A DNA stretch of 64,000 nt from Ampullaceana balthica (GCA_944989445.1 CALYLW010000061.1:62001-126000); one strand, 5' to 3'. Shown: positions 1-12,509, counted from the first letter of the stretch. A program made the numbers and translations. Notes: a model not told the origin generated them from the sequence alone.

Positions 1-239
1 ACCCCCCCCCCGCCCCTTTTTTTTCTCCCCTTATGATTTTGAATATAAAAAAATAACGTTAAAGGGGATTATATATTTTACTTTAGCTACCCTCAAATTT
101 TATTTACTGCCTTCGTTTCAGTTGTGTACAAATTCACTTCACCACATCTGAGCCAATTACAGTACACTTTAGTGCCATGTTATTCATAATTGTATATGTT
201 CACTAAAGAAATAAAAAGACACTTTCACCCCAGTCCATT
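1..239. other. AT-rich intergenic, no gene seen
   Basis: It opens with a C-run followed by AT-rich sequence. I see no splice-bounded exon, no RNA gene and no clear repeat before the box element that starts near position 240. Confidence 0.5.
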
Positions 240-568
240 TGTATTTTTAAATAACTTATAATAACTTCACCGTCTTGTCTCTCTCTCTGTCGTGGTCCCG
301 CCCGCGGAGAAACAAAAGTAAAAAATGACCCACTTCCCATAATCCTATCGAGCCGAAATTTTGCAAATAAACTTTTCCCCCCAAATTTCAGATCGATCGA
401 ATGTACTGTAATTAAGTTAATGAATTTTTAGTTTATCTCTATGTAGCATATAAATGTTTGTGCTAGTCTGTCGCGCGGTGCGTATTATAATTGAACATAA
501 TCAATACTTTTAGTTATGTCTCATATATAATGTATTTATAGTCAAAAACTTTGTTTTTACGGGTTGTT
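240..568 (+). mobile_element. Box element, subfamily A, copy 1 (short)
   Basis: This is a dispersed non-autonomous repeat seen again at about 4431-4905 (reverse) and 16294-16732. Shared landmarks, in order: a 'cccgc gga gaaacaaaagta' block, 'gagccgaaattttgc', 'cagatcgatcga', a 'cgcgcggtgcgtattata' box and the terminal hairpin 'tagtcaaaaac..gtttttacggg'. The 5' subterminal TAAATCC motif is eroded here. No coding capacity is visible. The class is uncertain; the layout (subterminal inverted repeats plus a hairpin at one end) resembles Helentron-associated non-autonomous elements. Confidence 0.65.
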
Positions 569-794
569 TAATTTCTGTTCTTCTGGCCATCTTACCTTGT
601 CTCGTCTCGTGTTGATCATGTTACAAAAACACAATTATAGTTTTTTCCATGGATTATCAACGGTGTACACTGTACACATTTGATGCTTTGCCCATTGTTC
701 ATAATACTGTGTACACAAGTCCACTTTTTGTCGCCACTGTATGCTGAGTACAATGATGATGTTTGTACTAATTGGAAGATGTCTTTCTTCAATT

Positions 795-1262
795 GATAAC
801 ATTCCTTGTTCTGTGATAACATTCCTTGTTCGATGGTAACATTCCTTGTTCTATGATAACATTCCTTGTTCTATGATAACATTCCTTGTTCTATGATTAA
901 CATTCCTTGTTCTATGATAACATTCCTTGTTCTATGATAACATTTCTTGTTCTATGATAACATTCCTTGTCCTATGATAACATTCCTAGCTCTATGATAA
1001 CATTCCTAGCTCTATGATAACATTCCTTGCCCTATGATAACATTTCTAGCTCTATGATAACATTCCTAGCTCTATGATAACATTCCTAGCTCTATGATAA
1101 CATTCCTAGGTCTATGATAACATTCATTGCCCTATGATAACATTCCTTGTTCTATGATAACATTCCTTGTTCTATGATAACATTCCTAGCTCTATGATAA
1201 CATTCCTTGTTCTATGATAACATTCCTAGCCCTATGATAACATTCCTAGCTCTATGATTACA
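795..1262. repeat. 20-bp minisatellite, about 23 copies
   Basis: The unit is approximately GATAACATTCCTTGTTCTAT. The first third is dominated by a CCTTGTTC form and the middle by a CCTAGCTC form, with mixed forms at the end, which indicates local homogenisation of variants. A frame on the - strand overlaps its left edge and is not considered a gene. Confidence 0.95.
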
Positions 1263-3849
1263 TGATTTCTTCTCCAACCTTCACCCTCTCTTGCATTGAT
1301 GCGTAATTTAACATTACTAGATCTTTATTAGTCCACAATTTTCCATGGACTTGATTAGATATTAACGAATTTCAAGTAGATCTGTAATACATACAGCAGT
1401 GCTGCCCCACCCACTGATGACAGAGGCACCACCCCCATAGCGAGCAGAGGCAGGTCCCAGCCAACATTTGACCCTCCCCCCTTCCCACTTCGATGATCAC
1501 CCACCAGATACGATAATTAAACGCTGGTTACGCCCCTTGCCGAACTTGTTAAAATGTCCGCTTACACCTATAAATAACCCCCCGGGGGGGGAGAGGGGGT
1601 ACATCAGTATCGACTCCGGTACGCGATGACTGACCACTGGTCAACGTGTCAGTAGCATCGTATTCATCTGTTCAAGCGTGACGCTGTCAAACCTGACGGT
1701 GACAACTCTCACAACCAACACGGTTGACTGATCTTAGAAGGGGTGTCGGGGCTCTTAGGGTCGTCGTTGTATCGGGTGAGATCGTGACAACAGACTTCTA
1801 GCCTCGGACCCAAATAACAAACAATCAATCAAATATAAATATATATATTAGAAAAACAACCAATAACAAAAAAAAAGCGCTGATATAAAGAACAAAGATG
1901 ATCTTTGTTGGATCAAAGGGTGAGGTCTTTTCACTGGCGTAGTGAGGGGGTTACAGAGGCTGGTCCGCCCCGGGAGACATTAACAATTTTTATCCAAAGG
2001 GGCGGTATTTACGGCAAACTGTAGAGTTTTGTTCTTCGAAAATAAAAACTATTGTTTTTTGTTTCGACATTGTCGTTTCATGGCTGAATGGCTGAACCCT
2101 ATTTATAGAACATACGTTTTTAACTATTTCCTTCAGATTTTAATCCAATATCTGGGGGTTCTGTTCTGATTTCTCATCAGATCTTTTATAATTTCTGTCA
2201 GCTTATTGGACTTGACCAAGACACCTGATAATAGTTGAATGATTTTAACAATTTTTCAAACGTGTCACTTCTACATTTATTGTCAAAACTTTCTTTAAAA
2301 AAAAAGTCTAAATAATACCATTACGTAATGAAATATGAGGATTTTCGATCTGAGAAATGACAAAACCCTAGAGGTAAAAAAAAAGAAATTCAATATAATG
2401 AACATCTCATTATGCATATATTACTTTAATATAAATTTTAAATACATCTTAATGTTCAAATGTTTCATTAGTACTTACCATCTCAAAAATAAACACAACA
2501 AACCCATCAATTATTACAGTAATGTTATTGCCCTTTACATTGTAGACATCTTTCATTGATATAGTAACCATCTTGATATTTAACAGCAACTATTCTCATT
2601 GTTTCTAAAACATAATCTTTTTAGCGACAATTGAGGCTATTTTGAGGCCAGTTGTGTGTGTGTGTGTGGGGGGGGGGATATATTTGTACCAGGGATAAGC
2701 TCACTATCCACAAGAATAAAGCACCTATCGATGGACATCAAAGACAAAGCTCCCCTAGGGGCAGCCATTTTGAAAAGCCGCTTCTCTTATTAACAACACG
2801 GCGAAAATCTGAAATAAAATCCTCGCTTTATTTGATAGTAATAACCGCTGCAATGGCCGTTTGCATATCTGAATAATCATAAAATTTACTTAAGTAGGCG
2901 TGTCTTTCAATTCGGAATGTCAATTGCCGGTAGACATTAATAATAATAGACCTATTAGTTTTAAGTCGATGAATCACCGCGGGCTTTGATGTTTAGCAGA
3001 CGACGAAAGTCCAGGGCTTCAAATGGACGGTTCTCAGAAACTGATTCATCCGGGACATCGAGCATTTTAAGAAAAAATGTTGATTCAAACGATATTTATA
3101 ATGTTGATAAGTCTTAATATGTACTATTGATCTAAACAAATTATTGATGTACAATTAAATGGAACAATGGAAGAATAAAAAATAAAAATGAATTTAGAAC
3201 TCTTAAAGAAAGAATATCACCTCCTCAACACTTTAAATATATATATATTTTTTTTAAAGTTAAAAAAACAACAACAAAGAAATTCAGACAATAAATCAGA
3301 ATAATAATTTTACACCTAACATTGTTAGACGATGAAATATGAATTACAACGCAATCTCGTCAACTTCTAATAGTAACGGAGAGTAACCGGACTTGGCATT
3401 CATTGCGCTTCATGTTTAGTTATAATATCTCGTCTTGTTATAATTACATTAGGAAATCCTATTTCGCTTTAATTATAGTTAGTATATATTAGAAAAATAT
3501 TATAATTACATATCATCAATAAACATAAGCAAATTATGGATGCCTTACTTGACGCATATTTAAATATGTGCTAATACTATTGGCTTTATTTAAGAAACCG
3601 GTCTTATCTATTTTAAGGGATCTCGCCAGGGGCAATAATTCAGCATGTGTTACTGATTTACTCATCTCCCTTGTCACTGAACATTCCTTGAAGTTGGTCA
3701 ACTGCGGTTCAACAAAGCAATGGTATTCCATGTAAATGGGTTTAATCGTAGGCTAAATGATTAACACAGCTGGAACTCCACAGGCAAAGATATGGTTCAC
3801 TTTGTTAATAAAATACAGAAATACTTTTTGTGAAAATGTTTCAAATCTA
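1263..3849. other. Intergenic stretch without recognised gene
   Basis: AT-rich sequence with a poly-T/GT/G run near 2654-2676. A short block at about 1932-1990 beginning CACTGGCGTAGTGAGGGGG and running into 'ggtccgccccggga' resembles the end of a decayed DNA transposon. The part from about 2690 to 2900 has more balanced composition and homeodomain-like TAAT/ATTA sites; it could be regulatory, but nothing proves this. Small open frames here look accidental. Confidence 0.4.
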
Positions 3850-4375
3850 TATATATCTTTCACCAAAGCGAGTATGTGCAAACAAGCATGACGAATGACC
3901 CTCGACAGGTCGACCAATGTCTCGAGACCAACAATGGTCCTTGCGTTTCACGTGCATTGTTCCTTAACAGATTAACATGAGATTCGTAGTGTACTGGTTA
4001 TCACGTCCGCCTTACACGGGGAAGGTCCTGGGTTCAAGCCACAGCGAAAACATTGCTTTTTTAATGTTTCAAAATGTGTGTCTGTGCCCGTTCCCCCCCC
4101 CCAATTATTGCGAAGATGGCTGACCCTCGCTAGGGTCGGCCAATCACAGTTTATGGTTGGCAAGATAGGGTGGTGAAGGGTGGTGGGCAGGTAGATAACC
4201 GCTATGTGAATGTCTCGAGATCAAAAATGCGTCGGTGCCCCCCCCCCACAGACGCTGACTCAACGTTGTTTTGATTTCTTCGTGGTGTAGTTTGTTTCCG
4301 TTCTTTCCCCACTTTCTTTGCACTATCCATGAGCAAGTCTGCGGCATATGCTACGCCCGCGGGGCGTATCTTGTT
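3850..4375 (+). mobile_element. tRNA-bearing composite repeat, copy 1
   Basis: The same arrangement recurs at about 55415-55934. Order: 'gcatgacgaatgaccctcg', a tRNA-Val-like module, a second 'gctgaccctcgctagggtcg' block leading to 'ccaatcacagtttatggttgg', then a tail with the palindrome-like 'gcggcatatgctacgcccgc' and 'gcgtatc'. A third copy at 33024-33315 (reverse) lacks the tRNA module and keeps a single 'gaccctcgctggggtcg' block. Copy 1 ends CTTG/T where copy 2 ends CTAG/T, suggesting a Helitron-like 3' terminus that has decayed here. Confidence 0.7.
3980..4052 (+). pseudogene. tRNA-Val-like sequence (TAC), SINE-type
   Basis: The A box (TAGTGTACTGG, about 3987-3997), an anticodon loop reading CTTACAC and the B box (GGTTCAAGCC, 4031-4040) place this as a valine tRNA derivative. 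The outer acceptor-stem pairs and the T-stem (CCTGG against CCACA) do not pair properly, and it sits inside a dispersed repeat. It is therefore best read as the pol III head of a SINE-like element or a tRNA pseudogene rather than a working tRNA gene. Confidence 0.75.
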
Positions 4376-4430
4376 TAATATATTGACAATTATTTTGAGT
4401 TAGTATTAAAATCAATTTTAAATTAATCAA

Positions 4431-4905
4431 CCCGTAAAAACATAGTTTTTGACTATAAATCCCTTATATATGAGGCATAACTAAAAGTATTGATATGTTC
4501 AATATAATACGCACCACGCGACAGACTAATATAAAAATTGACAGATCGGGAAAATATTATAAAAGTATGTTCAATATAATACGCACCGCACCTTGCGATA
4601 GGAAAATATTAAAAAAGGTTGTTCAATATAATACGCACCACGCGACAAACTAGCACACACATTTACATGTTACATAGCGATACATAGAGATAAACTAAAT
4701 AAAAATTCATTAATTTATTTATGGTACATTCGATCGATCTGAAATGTTGATAAAATACAATGCATTGCTATGTGACACAAGTCAATGGGCAAAATTTCAG
4801 CTCGATGGCATAACGGGGAGTGAGTCATTTTTGACTTTTGTTTTTCCGCGGGCGGGACCACGACGACAGAGACGATGGTGAAGTTAAAATAAGGGATTTA
4901 AAAAT
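4431..4905 (-). mobile_element. Box element, subfamily A, copy 2 (reverse)
   Basis: Starts with CCCGTAAAAACATAGTTTTT (hairpin end) followed by 'gactataaatccctta' and finishes with 'aagggatttaaaaa', so TAAATCCCTTAT-type subterminal repeats face each other. Inside are three reverse-strand copies of the box, written here as 'ttcaatataatacgcacc', plus the shared GATCGATC and 'cagctcgatggc' blocks. No open reading frame of note. Confidence 0.75.
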
Positions 4906-5038
4906 TATATAATATGAGGATTAACTTCATTATAAAAAAATTGTAAATTTTCATAGGCATTTAATTTCTCAATAGACGTCACCACTTCAGATCCCTGTCA
5001 ATGTCAGTAATGATATGACAAAACTGAAACATCTATAG

Positions 5039-6559
5039 CAGGGGTGTCCAAACTTTTTGCATGGCGTGCCATATTCCTTGAATTAAAAATATTCGCGGGC
5101 CGGATTAAAATAATAGCATAAAAATGACAAAGTTTGAGACGGTTGAGAAGTTTTTATTGCAAAATTTTGATGTGAAGGATGAAACTGAAATCTTGACTGC
5201 AGTAAATAGGTGAGGTCAGGTTGAATGCCACTGGATTTGATACGGATGATATTATGTAGGCGAGAGTCACGTATTCTCGTCCTCACGCGGTTCTTGTTAA
5301 AATTCATAACTGAAGTCTGCTGACACAAGTATGTCGAGCCCAACAAGCTGAGCATTTTCTCAACAAACGTTCGAATCTCTTGGAATCTGTCTTTATCCGG
5401 CTGACTGTAAAAGTCAATAAGAGAAAGCTGTTTTCTGCTGCGACAGTCAGCATCAATTTACAGCTCAAAGAGTTCCAGTTGCAGATTGCCTTGAGTATTA
5501 TCAAGGTCTACAGATAAAGGTGAAGAAAAAAAACATGATTTCCTTTTTAATAGTTTCAAAGTCCTGAGAGCTACTTTGAAATTCATCGGCAATGTATGTG
5601 ATATCTGCAACACACCTATGCATTATCTCATTGAAGCTTCTTTCTGGAAAACGTGTCATGATTTCCTGTAGTGAGGGGAAATGTGTGGTATTAGGCTGCA
5701 TTTAAAACAGTTGACTTTGAAAAATCTGCAGCTTGTTCCCAAATACCTTGATATGTGAATATAATTGGCTCAGCACTGCATTGTGCCCTTGAACCTTTAG
5801 ATGTCTTGTCACATCAACTAAAATGCAAAATCTGCCAGCCAAGCATATCAGATAGTTTTGGAATTTGTTGTTTCTTAACTTCCATGTATTTCCCAATAAG
5901 ATATTTTTTTAATTGCGTAGAAACGCTGACGTGCTGTCCCCGACTGAGCCATCTCATACCATTGTGATACACAACATCTACATATTCTTCCTGGATGTCA
6001 AGAAGATACTGCTGAAACTGGCGGGGAAACAGGGTTTTAGAGCAAATAGACTTCATAGCCTTCATCACTGGCTTTTAAGGACACGATCACTTAAGGACAC
6101 GATCACATCTAAGGTGTTTGACACAAAGAAGTTGTTGGTGAATGATATAGCGAAGTTTAAAATCTTTGCCAGCCTCTTCGCTGACTTTTATACAGACACA
6201 TTTTTTGTCAACTGTGCTTATCATTCATGGCAGGGGCACCATCAGTAATAAATACAGAGATTGATTACTTGGTAATTTATCGTAATTGACAGCAGAATAA
6301 ACCAAAGCAACTTAATGTGTTCCCCTTGTTTGGTCTCTAAGACTGAAAGTCTGGTAATTGTTAAACAACACAATGTTATCGAATTTTGCCATCATTTGAC
6401 GTACTCTAAACAGTACCATATTTCGACATTTCTTATAAATATAATGTCGTTAAAGAAATAATACGTCAGTCAATTAATTATTTCAGATGAAGCCTCTCGC
6501 CAGTTAAAATTGCTTCGCGGGCCGGTTTTGGCCCGCGGGCCGGACTTTGGACACCCCTG
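5039..6559 (-). mobile_element. hAT transposon, decayed, with intact TSD
   Basis: Termini are CAGGGGTGTCCAAACT on the left and, read inward from the right, CAGGGGTGTCCAAAGT. The flanking 8-bp duplication ATCTATAG is identical on both sides (5031-5038 and 6560-6567). The interior carries - strand transposase remains in several frames: the 'LGSTYLC..SVMNFNKN' dimerisation region near 5230-5350, a 'LQGHNAVLSQLYSHIKVF' segment near 5740-5800, and upstream pieces to about 6068. Frameshifts and stops break it into at least four frames, and no BED zinc finger is seen, so it is inactive. The perfect duplication suggests insertion was not very ancient. Confidence 0.93.
5083..6068 (-). pseudogene. hAT transposase remnant (C-terminal half)
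   Basis: Fragments in successive - strand frames match the order of a ZBED/GTF2IRD2-like hAT transposase: a central catalytic-domain piece (5814-6068), a piece with the LQG motif (5702-5896), linker pieces (5501-5701, 5304-5504) and the C-terminal dimerisation domain (5083-5355). The reading frame changes several times and the N-terminus is absent. It lies wholly inside the transposon at 5039-6559. Confidence 0.8.
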
Positions 6560-6567
6560 ATCTATAG

Positions 6568-7397
6568 CATATTTAAAAAAATTAGATTATCTGTAACATA
6601 ATAAATTTAGAATGAAAATAAAAGTTGTACATATAATATATAAAAATACTTTTATTTTAAAACATATACAGTATTTAAATAATTTTACCATCTACAACAC
6701 AATTAGTAATTGGATAATAAATAGTATTTAAAAATAGGCTCTCGATTACATCTAATATTAGTTTTAAAAATCTTGTCATTTAGTCAAAATTGAAAAAAAA
6801 ATTCGTATAAACAGCGAACAAACAGAATTGTCAAATTGTATAAAATTCATACATAAAAAAATGGGATTCTTCTTCGCGATTTCTGGATCAAGTGACTTTA
6901 TTGAAAAAAATTCTTACAAACGAAATCTTGTAGAAAACGATGGTGTAAATCCGTTTTCTCAATCATTTATGTACAGAAAAGAAAACCAAAAGACAAATTA
7001 AAATAATTATTGATGAACGCTTGAAATGTTTCGGTCACAATTTGTAAAAATCTTAGTCATTTCATCCAGTTAGTCCAGTAGAAATATTTTACAAACAAGT
7101 CATTAATATCGTGTTGACAGACTATAGTCGTTATCTTTCATTCGGCTAACGGCTAAGTCACTAAATATGGTGTCCGTTGATAACAAAATGAGAAACACTG
7201 TAATTAGTATGGCCGTAAGCCACTGTTCTGTATCTCAGAGTAGATTAAACTGCCCGCGTGCCTGAGATCAAAGCCTGACCAGTGGTCATCCCGTCTATTC
7301 GCCCCTTCAACTCCCTCAATTACCTTCGTGTCAAGTTCTAAAGGGGCAAAGTCCTTGGGTTTGTTGTATAATTAATTCATAGCTAATACTTGGGAAA
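6568..7397. other. AT-rich intergenic, nothing recognised
   Basis: Low-complexity AT-rich sequence to about 7130, then more balanced sequence. No exon, RNA gene or clear repeat is apparent. Confidence 0.45.
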
Positions 7398-7697
7398 TCA
7401 TGGGGTGTTGCCATCTATGGGGTGTTGCCATCTTTGTGGTGTTGACGTCCATGGGGTGTTGTCGTCCATGGGGTGTTGCCATCCATGGGGTGTTGCCATC
7501 TATGGGGTGTTGCCATCTTTGGCGTGTTGACGTCCATGGGGTGTTGTCGTCCATGGAGTGTTGCCATCCATGGGGTGTTGCCGTCTATGGGGTGTTGCCA
7601 TCTATGGGGTGTTGCAATCCATGGGGTGTTGCCATCCATGGGGTGTTGCCGTCCATGGGGTGTTGCCATCCATGGGGTGTTGCCATCCATAGGGTGC
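7398..7697. repeat. 17-bp minisatellite, about 17 copies
   Basis: The unit is approximately CCATGGGGTGTTGCCAT, with GTCGTC, CTATGG and TTTGGC variants. Because three units make 51 bases, all three frames on each strand can stay open and give repetitive peptides rich in Gly, Cys, Val and Trp. These are satellite by-products and are not annotated as genes. Confidence 0.95.
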
Positions 7698-10011
7698 CAC
7701 CATAACTGAGGCAAACTCAAATTGTTACAACAGCAATGAATCTGAACAGATGCTTCAGCCTCATTCGACATTAGTGTCACATTGTCTCACTGACCAGTTC
7801 AAAGGTCATGTCATTATAATATCATTACTGGACACACGACTAGACAACTGAAGATTTTACAACATTTAAATAGCGGCCAACGGTCAAGCGAAGACTGCAT
7901 TTTAGGCTTGGATGACCTTCGGTCACCATACCAAATTCCTTGGGGGCAGTGGGCCCTTGTTGGAAGGCACTGATAAACTTCAGCGATAGTCTCCCCCTGT
8001 TCCCCGACTTCACTGGTAGCCTCCCCATAGTTTACGAATTAATTAAAGGATTATTTGATGACTCCCGGAGGAGGCGTGCCGCCAGTACTTTGGTCACAGA
8101 CAGCAGGTCAGGGCGTGGGAAGGTCAGATCTTTGGTTTTTAGAAAAAAAATGTGTCTAGGCAAACAAAAAAGCTAAATTGTGTTTTTATTTATTTAATTT
8201 TTTTTTATTTCCATCCTATTTATAATCATTCTTTTGTTTACATCAAGATCTCTTGGTAAATGGCCAATTAATGAATGTCATTATAATCACTTGCTCTGTC
8301 GTGCTATGTGTAGTCCATAGATATATTAAAACTATATTTTCTATAGATTCACAAATTAACTCAGGTCTAACTATTTCATAACATGTAGTTTGTTAGCCGC
8401 GAAAGAGATTAGGATTAACGTTGCCCCTTACTCACATCTCTATTCAGCGTATTTTTTTGATCTGCTCTCCAACTATTTAAAAGAGAACTAGAAAAGTTCC
8501 GCGCAGTGAGACCAAACCTGGATCAACTATTTGCTGACCCACCCATTACCCGCAGCAATCATCATTAAATAATGTCACCACTGCTAGAGGTGATTCGCTG
8601 ACAGATCCCTCACCCACCCATTACCCGCAGCAACCATCACTAAATAATGTCGCCACTGCTAGAGGTGATTCGCTGACAGATCACTCACCCCACCTATCAC
8701 ACCCGTAACCAAATCCGTATTATAAAATTAGCAATCGAACCCGCGAGATGTGCGTGCGGCGTGCGTGTTAATTTTTTTTCACAACACTCTGCAATGGAAA
8801 ATTAACAATCCAACTGTTTTCAAATCTCATCTTTTGCTCTCTCTTTCTGTTAGCACTCAAAGGAACTACGTCACCAGGAGCGCAAACACGACCAAATTTT
8901 TATTCTTTGAGCCGCCCCACGGTGCCAGCGTCCTTCCTTCCCATAATGCTCTCAACAAACGCCCGCTTGGTTTTTGTAAATATCGCGCCGACTCACTTTA
9001 ATGGAAGGACAACAAACACCAGAATACTTTATTTCGATAGCATCAGCCGCGCAGAAATTGATGCGCCATTTAACGGACTTAATATCTTTCAAGGGCCAAA
9101 TAGTTATTTTTTAAAACAGAGAACGTGCCCTCTTTTGGGCTTTTCAACACGGGCCGGCATTTAGTGCCCATTATGGTGGCCCCACATGGCAAATAGTGGT
9201 CAGAAAAAAAGTTCCTTAAAGCGCTTTAATTCAATCGAAGAGTGAATGAAACAGGGAGACCACTCTTAATTCAGTATAATTGCTTTAACTTCTCTTGGCC
9301 GGATCGTCCCAGCAAGTACTCGTCTCTTTCTGAGCACGCGCCACGCGGCAAGGGGAAGCGGGGGAGGGGGGAGGTGATGAAAGCGTTCTGTTACATCATT
9401 GCAATATTGCAATGCTTTATAAGGCGCTGGTAAATAGTCTCTTGTCTCCGTTTGTAGACATACATTTTCCAAGTTTCAGGAAGTCAGTTACACTAATTGC
9501 CGTATTTTAAAACGCTGTGAATTTATCACTGACGTCTACTCCATGGCTTTATTAAAAAAAAACAAGGCTAGGATTAATGAATGATCTTACATATTCATAT
9601 TTCGTATGGCTTGGTTTAGATGTCTGAAGCTTCCATTGATTCCAGATAATATTTAAAATTCATTTCCTAGTCATCAGAATGTATGTCATCCCTATTGAAT
9701 CCCCCCCCCCACTTGGCCTTAAAAGAAGTTAATCAGGGGCTTGGAGGGTAAGTGGCTTTTTTTTTATTTATTTTTATAGCTGAGGCATTATAGCTAGGAT
9801 TCTTTGCGCCGGGGGACAAACTATAAAACTGGCACCCTTATAAATTAACGCTTATTCATTTATTATAAGGTTACGTCATAAGCAAAAATTGGGCGACCTT
9901 GTACCCAGGTGCCCGGCTAACCCCTTGCTCCCCTTGCCCCCTCCTCGGTTCGCATCTTGTGGGTAGGGCTAGAGTAACCTAAATCGGAGCCGATTTGTAT
10001 TCAAAGAATGA
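7698..10011. other. Intergenic, mixed composition
   Basis: Contains two direct copies of a 75-bp unit ('acccattacccgcag...ggtgattcgctgacaga') at about 8536-8690. From about 8400 to 9480 the composition is more balanced than the surroundings, and short open frames overlap each other without splice or family support. A C-run lies at 9700-9710. No gene is called. Confidence 0.45.
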
Positions 10012-11025
10012 AGTGCCAATGGCATGGTAGCCTGTCTGCAGGTCTCACACAAGACTGATGTGGCAATGAAATGGTAGCCTGTGTGTGCCGATGAAATGGT
10101 AGACTGTCTGCAGGTCTCACCGAGACTAATGTGCCAATGAAATGGTAGCCTGTGTGTGCCGATGAAATGGTAGACTGTCTGCAGGTCTCACCGAGACTAA
10201 TGTGCCAATGAAATGGTAGCCTGTGTGTGCCGATGAAATGGTAGACTGTCTGCAGGTCTCACCGAGACTAATGTGCCAATGAAATGGTAGCCTGTGTGTG
10301 CCGATGAAATAGTAGACTGTCTGCAGGTCTCACCGAGACTAATGTGCCAATGAAATGGTAGCCTGTGTGTGCCGATGAAATAGTAGCCTGTCTGCAGGTC
10401 TCACCGAGACTAATGTACCAATGAAATGGTAGCCTGTGTGTGCCGATGAAATAGTAGACTGTCTGCAGGTCTCACCGAGACTAATGTGCCAATGAAATGG
10501 TAGCCTGTGTGTGCCGATGAAATAGTAGACTGTCTGCAGGTCTCACCGAGACTAATGTGCCAATGAAATGGTAGCCTGTGTGTGCCGATGAAATAGTAGC
10601 CTGTCTGCAGGTCTCACCGAGACTAATGTGCCAATGAAATGGTAGCCTGCCTGCCTGTAGGTCTCACCGAGACTAATGTGCCAATGAAATGGTAGCCTGC
10701 CTGCCTGTAGGTCTCACCGAGACTAATGTGCCAATGAAATGGTAGCCTGCCTGCCTGTAGGTCTCACCAAGACTGATGTGAAATGGTAGCCTGTCTGCAG
10801 GTCTCACCGAGACTAATGTGCCAATGAAATGGTAGCCTGCCTGCCTGTAGGTCTCACCAAGACTGATGTGAAATGGTAGCCTGTCTGCAGGTCTCACCGA
10901 GACTAATGTGCCAATGAAATGGTAGCCTGCCTGCCTGTAGGTCTCACCAAGACTGATGTGAAATGGTAGCCTGTCTGCAGGTCTCACACAAGACTGATAT
11001 GCCAATGAAATGGTAGCCTGTCTGT
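10012..11025. repeat. Composite satellite, 71-bp then 50-bp units
   Basis: From about 10060 to 10640 a 71-bp unit repeats about eight times; it contains two half-units, each with 'gatgaaat.gtag.ctgt' or 'aatgaaatggtagcctgt', and a 'gcaggtctcaccgagactaa' block. From about 10630 a 50-bp derivative with 'gcctgcctgcctgtaggtc' takes over, mixed with shorter units with 'gactgatgtgaaatgg'. The 110-residue - strand frame at 10673-11005 is a by-product. Confidence 0.95.
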
Positions 11026-12030
11026 AACTTTCATCGAATCAGTTTCATGCCCAAACCAAACTTGACATCAACACAAACAAACAAACGCAATTTTAATGAA
11101 ACGTTCATATCTGATCACTACAATTTTTACTCAGAAGAGTTATGCTTCTCGACTAAATAATGGGTTTTAAAATTTAAAAAAATTGGTTAAAAATCAAAAG
11201 CATTAAAAAAAAAGAAATGAAAAAATCTCGCCAATAGCCAAAACAAAGACGCTGTGTGATGGCGAGTTCCTGCCAGTAAAGCGTTGTTGAACGACCGAGC
11301 GCGGGCCAATTAGCACTGTTAATTACTTGAAAACTACGAGCAAATAGATTTTCCCAGCCATTGTTTTGTGTGCGCGGTGGCTGCTAGGGGCGATGTGAGC
11401 GAGTATCAGCGGGCGGAGAGGCGGGCGGCCATTTTAGTGCGCGTGATGGAAAAATATTTGCTGACCTCTCGATGAAAGCGCACATTTTAACTCAATGTTT
11501 TTTTTTAAATCTTTGGCACGAGTGATCCACATATCCTTGTAGCGCACATGAATTTGGATCAGTTGACAATGCTGTCCATTTATAATCTTGGATGAATGAT
11601 TATATGTATGTATTTATACATTTATACCTCACTTAATAGGCATTTAAAACTATATACCGTACAGTTGTAGCTAAATATTATTTTGCAACATTAAATCGGA
11701 TAAAGTTTAATTTGAAAAAAAATATCAACATTCCAATTCATTGTAATAAAACCTCGTAATTTCATGCTTGAAATAAAGGGGGAAAAAAGAGAAAGAAACT
11801 GGCTTGACGTTTTAGCTAAAATTGAAAAGTATGAAATACGACAATAGTAAAAAGACAAGCATGACATAAAGACAGAGTGAAGGAAGGAAGTCCAATAAAA
11901 TGCTGACTATGTTTATAGACGATCTATGTTACATACGTGTTATGTACACATGTATATGTAACTTTAAAAAAAATTTCAAATAATCACTATATTAGATTTA
12001 CCACTTTAAATTAACAGATTCTTAAAAATT
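11026..12030. other. Intergenic with balanced-composition island
   Basis: The interval from about 11225 to 11480 stands out. It is non-repetitive, moderately GC-rich and contains 'ccaattagcactgttaattac', 'cccagccattgttttgtg' (SOX-like) and 'ggcggccattttag'. It looks like a candidate cis-regulatory element. The remainder is AT-rich without recognisable features. Confidence 0.35.
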
Positions 12031-12509
12031 GTCTAGAGCAGTGATTCTCAACCTGTGGTCCGAGGATGAAAATTTTATTTTTTAGTTAAGAACACGAAAA
12101 GGTGCGTATTATAAACGTTGTCACATTTTGAATTTATGGATTAATTTTAATCACTCGATTGCGAGAGCATAGCGCCGAAAACAAAATGTTTTGAGTCTAT
12201 GTTTTCTTTTAGCTACCGGAAATCACACGACGTCAATCTAGATTCTAGAAGATTCTAGTTGTTTTATATTGACATTTAGAAATAATTTTTTGAAAATTGT
12301 GAGTAAATTAGCCTTAAATTAATATTACAATACTATTATTAAAGTAATTAATTAATTAAATTGATTGAACACATGGATACATTTCTAATAAAGAAAACAA
12401 ACGAACATAAGGACAATGATGAATACCCAGACTCATCGTCACAAACTGTGTGTGAATAAAATGCAGTTCCGTAAAGAAAATAAGATGTTTTGGCATACGA
12501 CGGTATGAT

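Noticed and set aside
3980..4052. Functional tRNA-Val(TAC) gene
   Set aside because: Outer acceptor-stem and T-stem pairs fail, no T-run terminator follows closely, and the sequence sits inside a dispersed repeat.
8750..9472. Four overlapping plus/minus frames of 60-85 residues in GC-richer DNA
   Set aside because: No domain, no plausible splice structure and no shared frame; likely due to composition.
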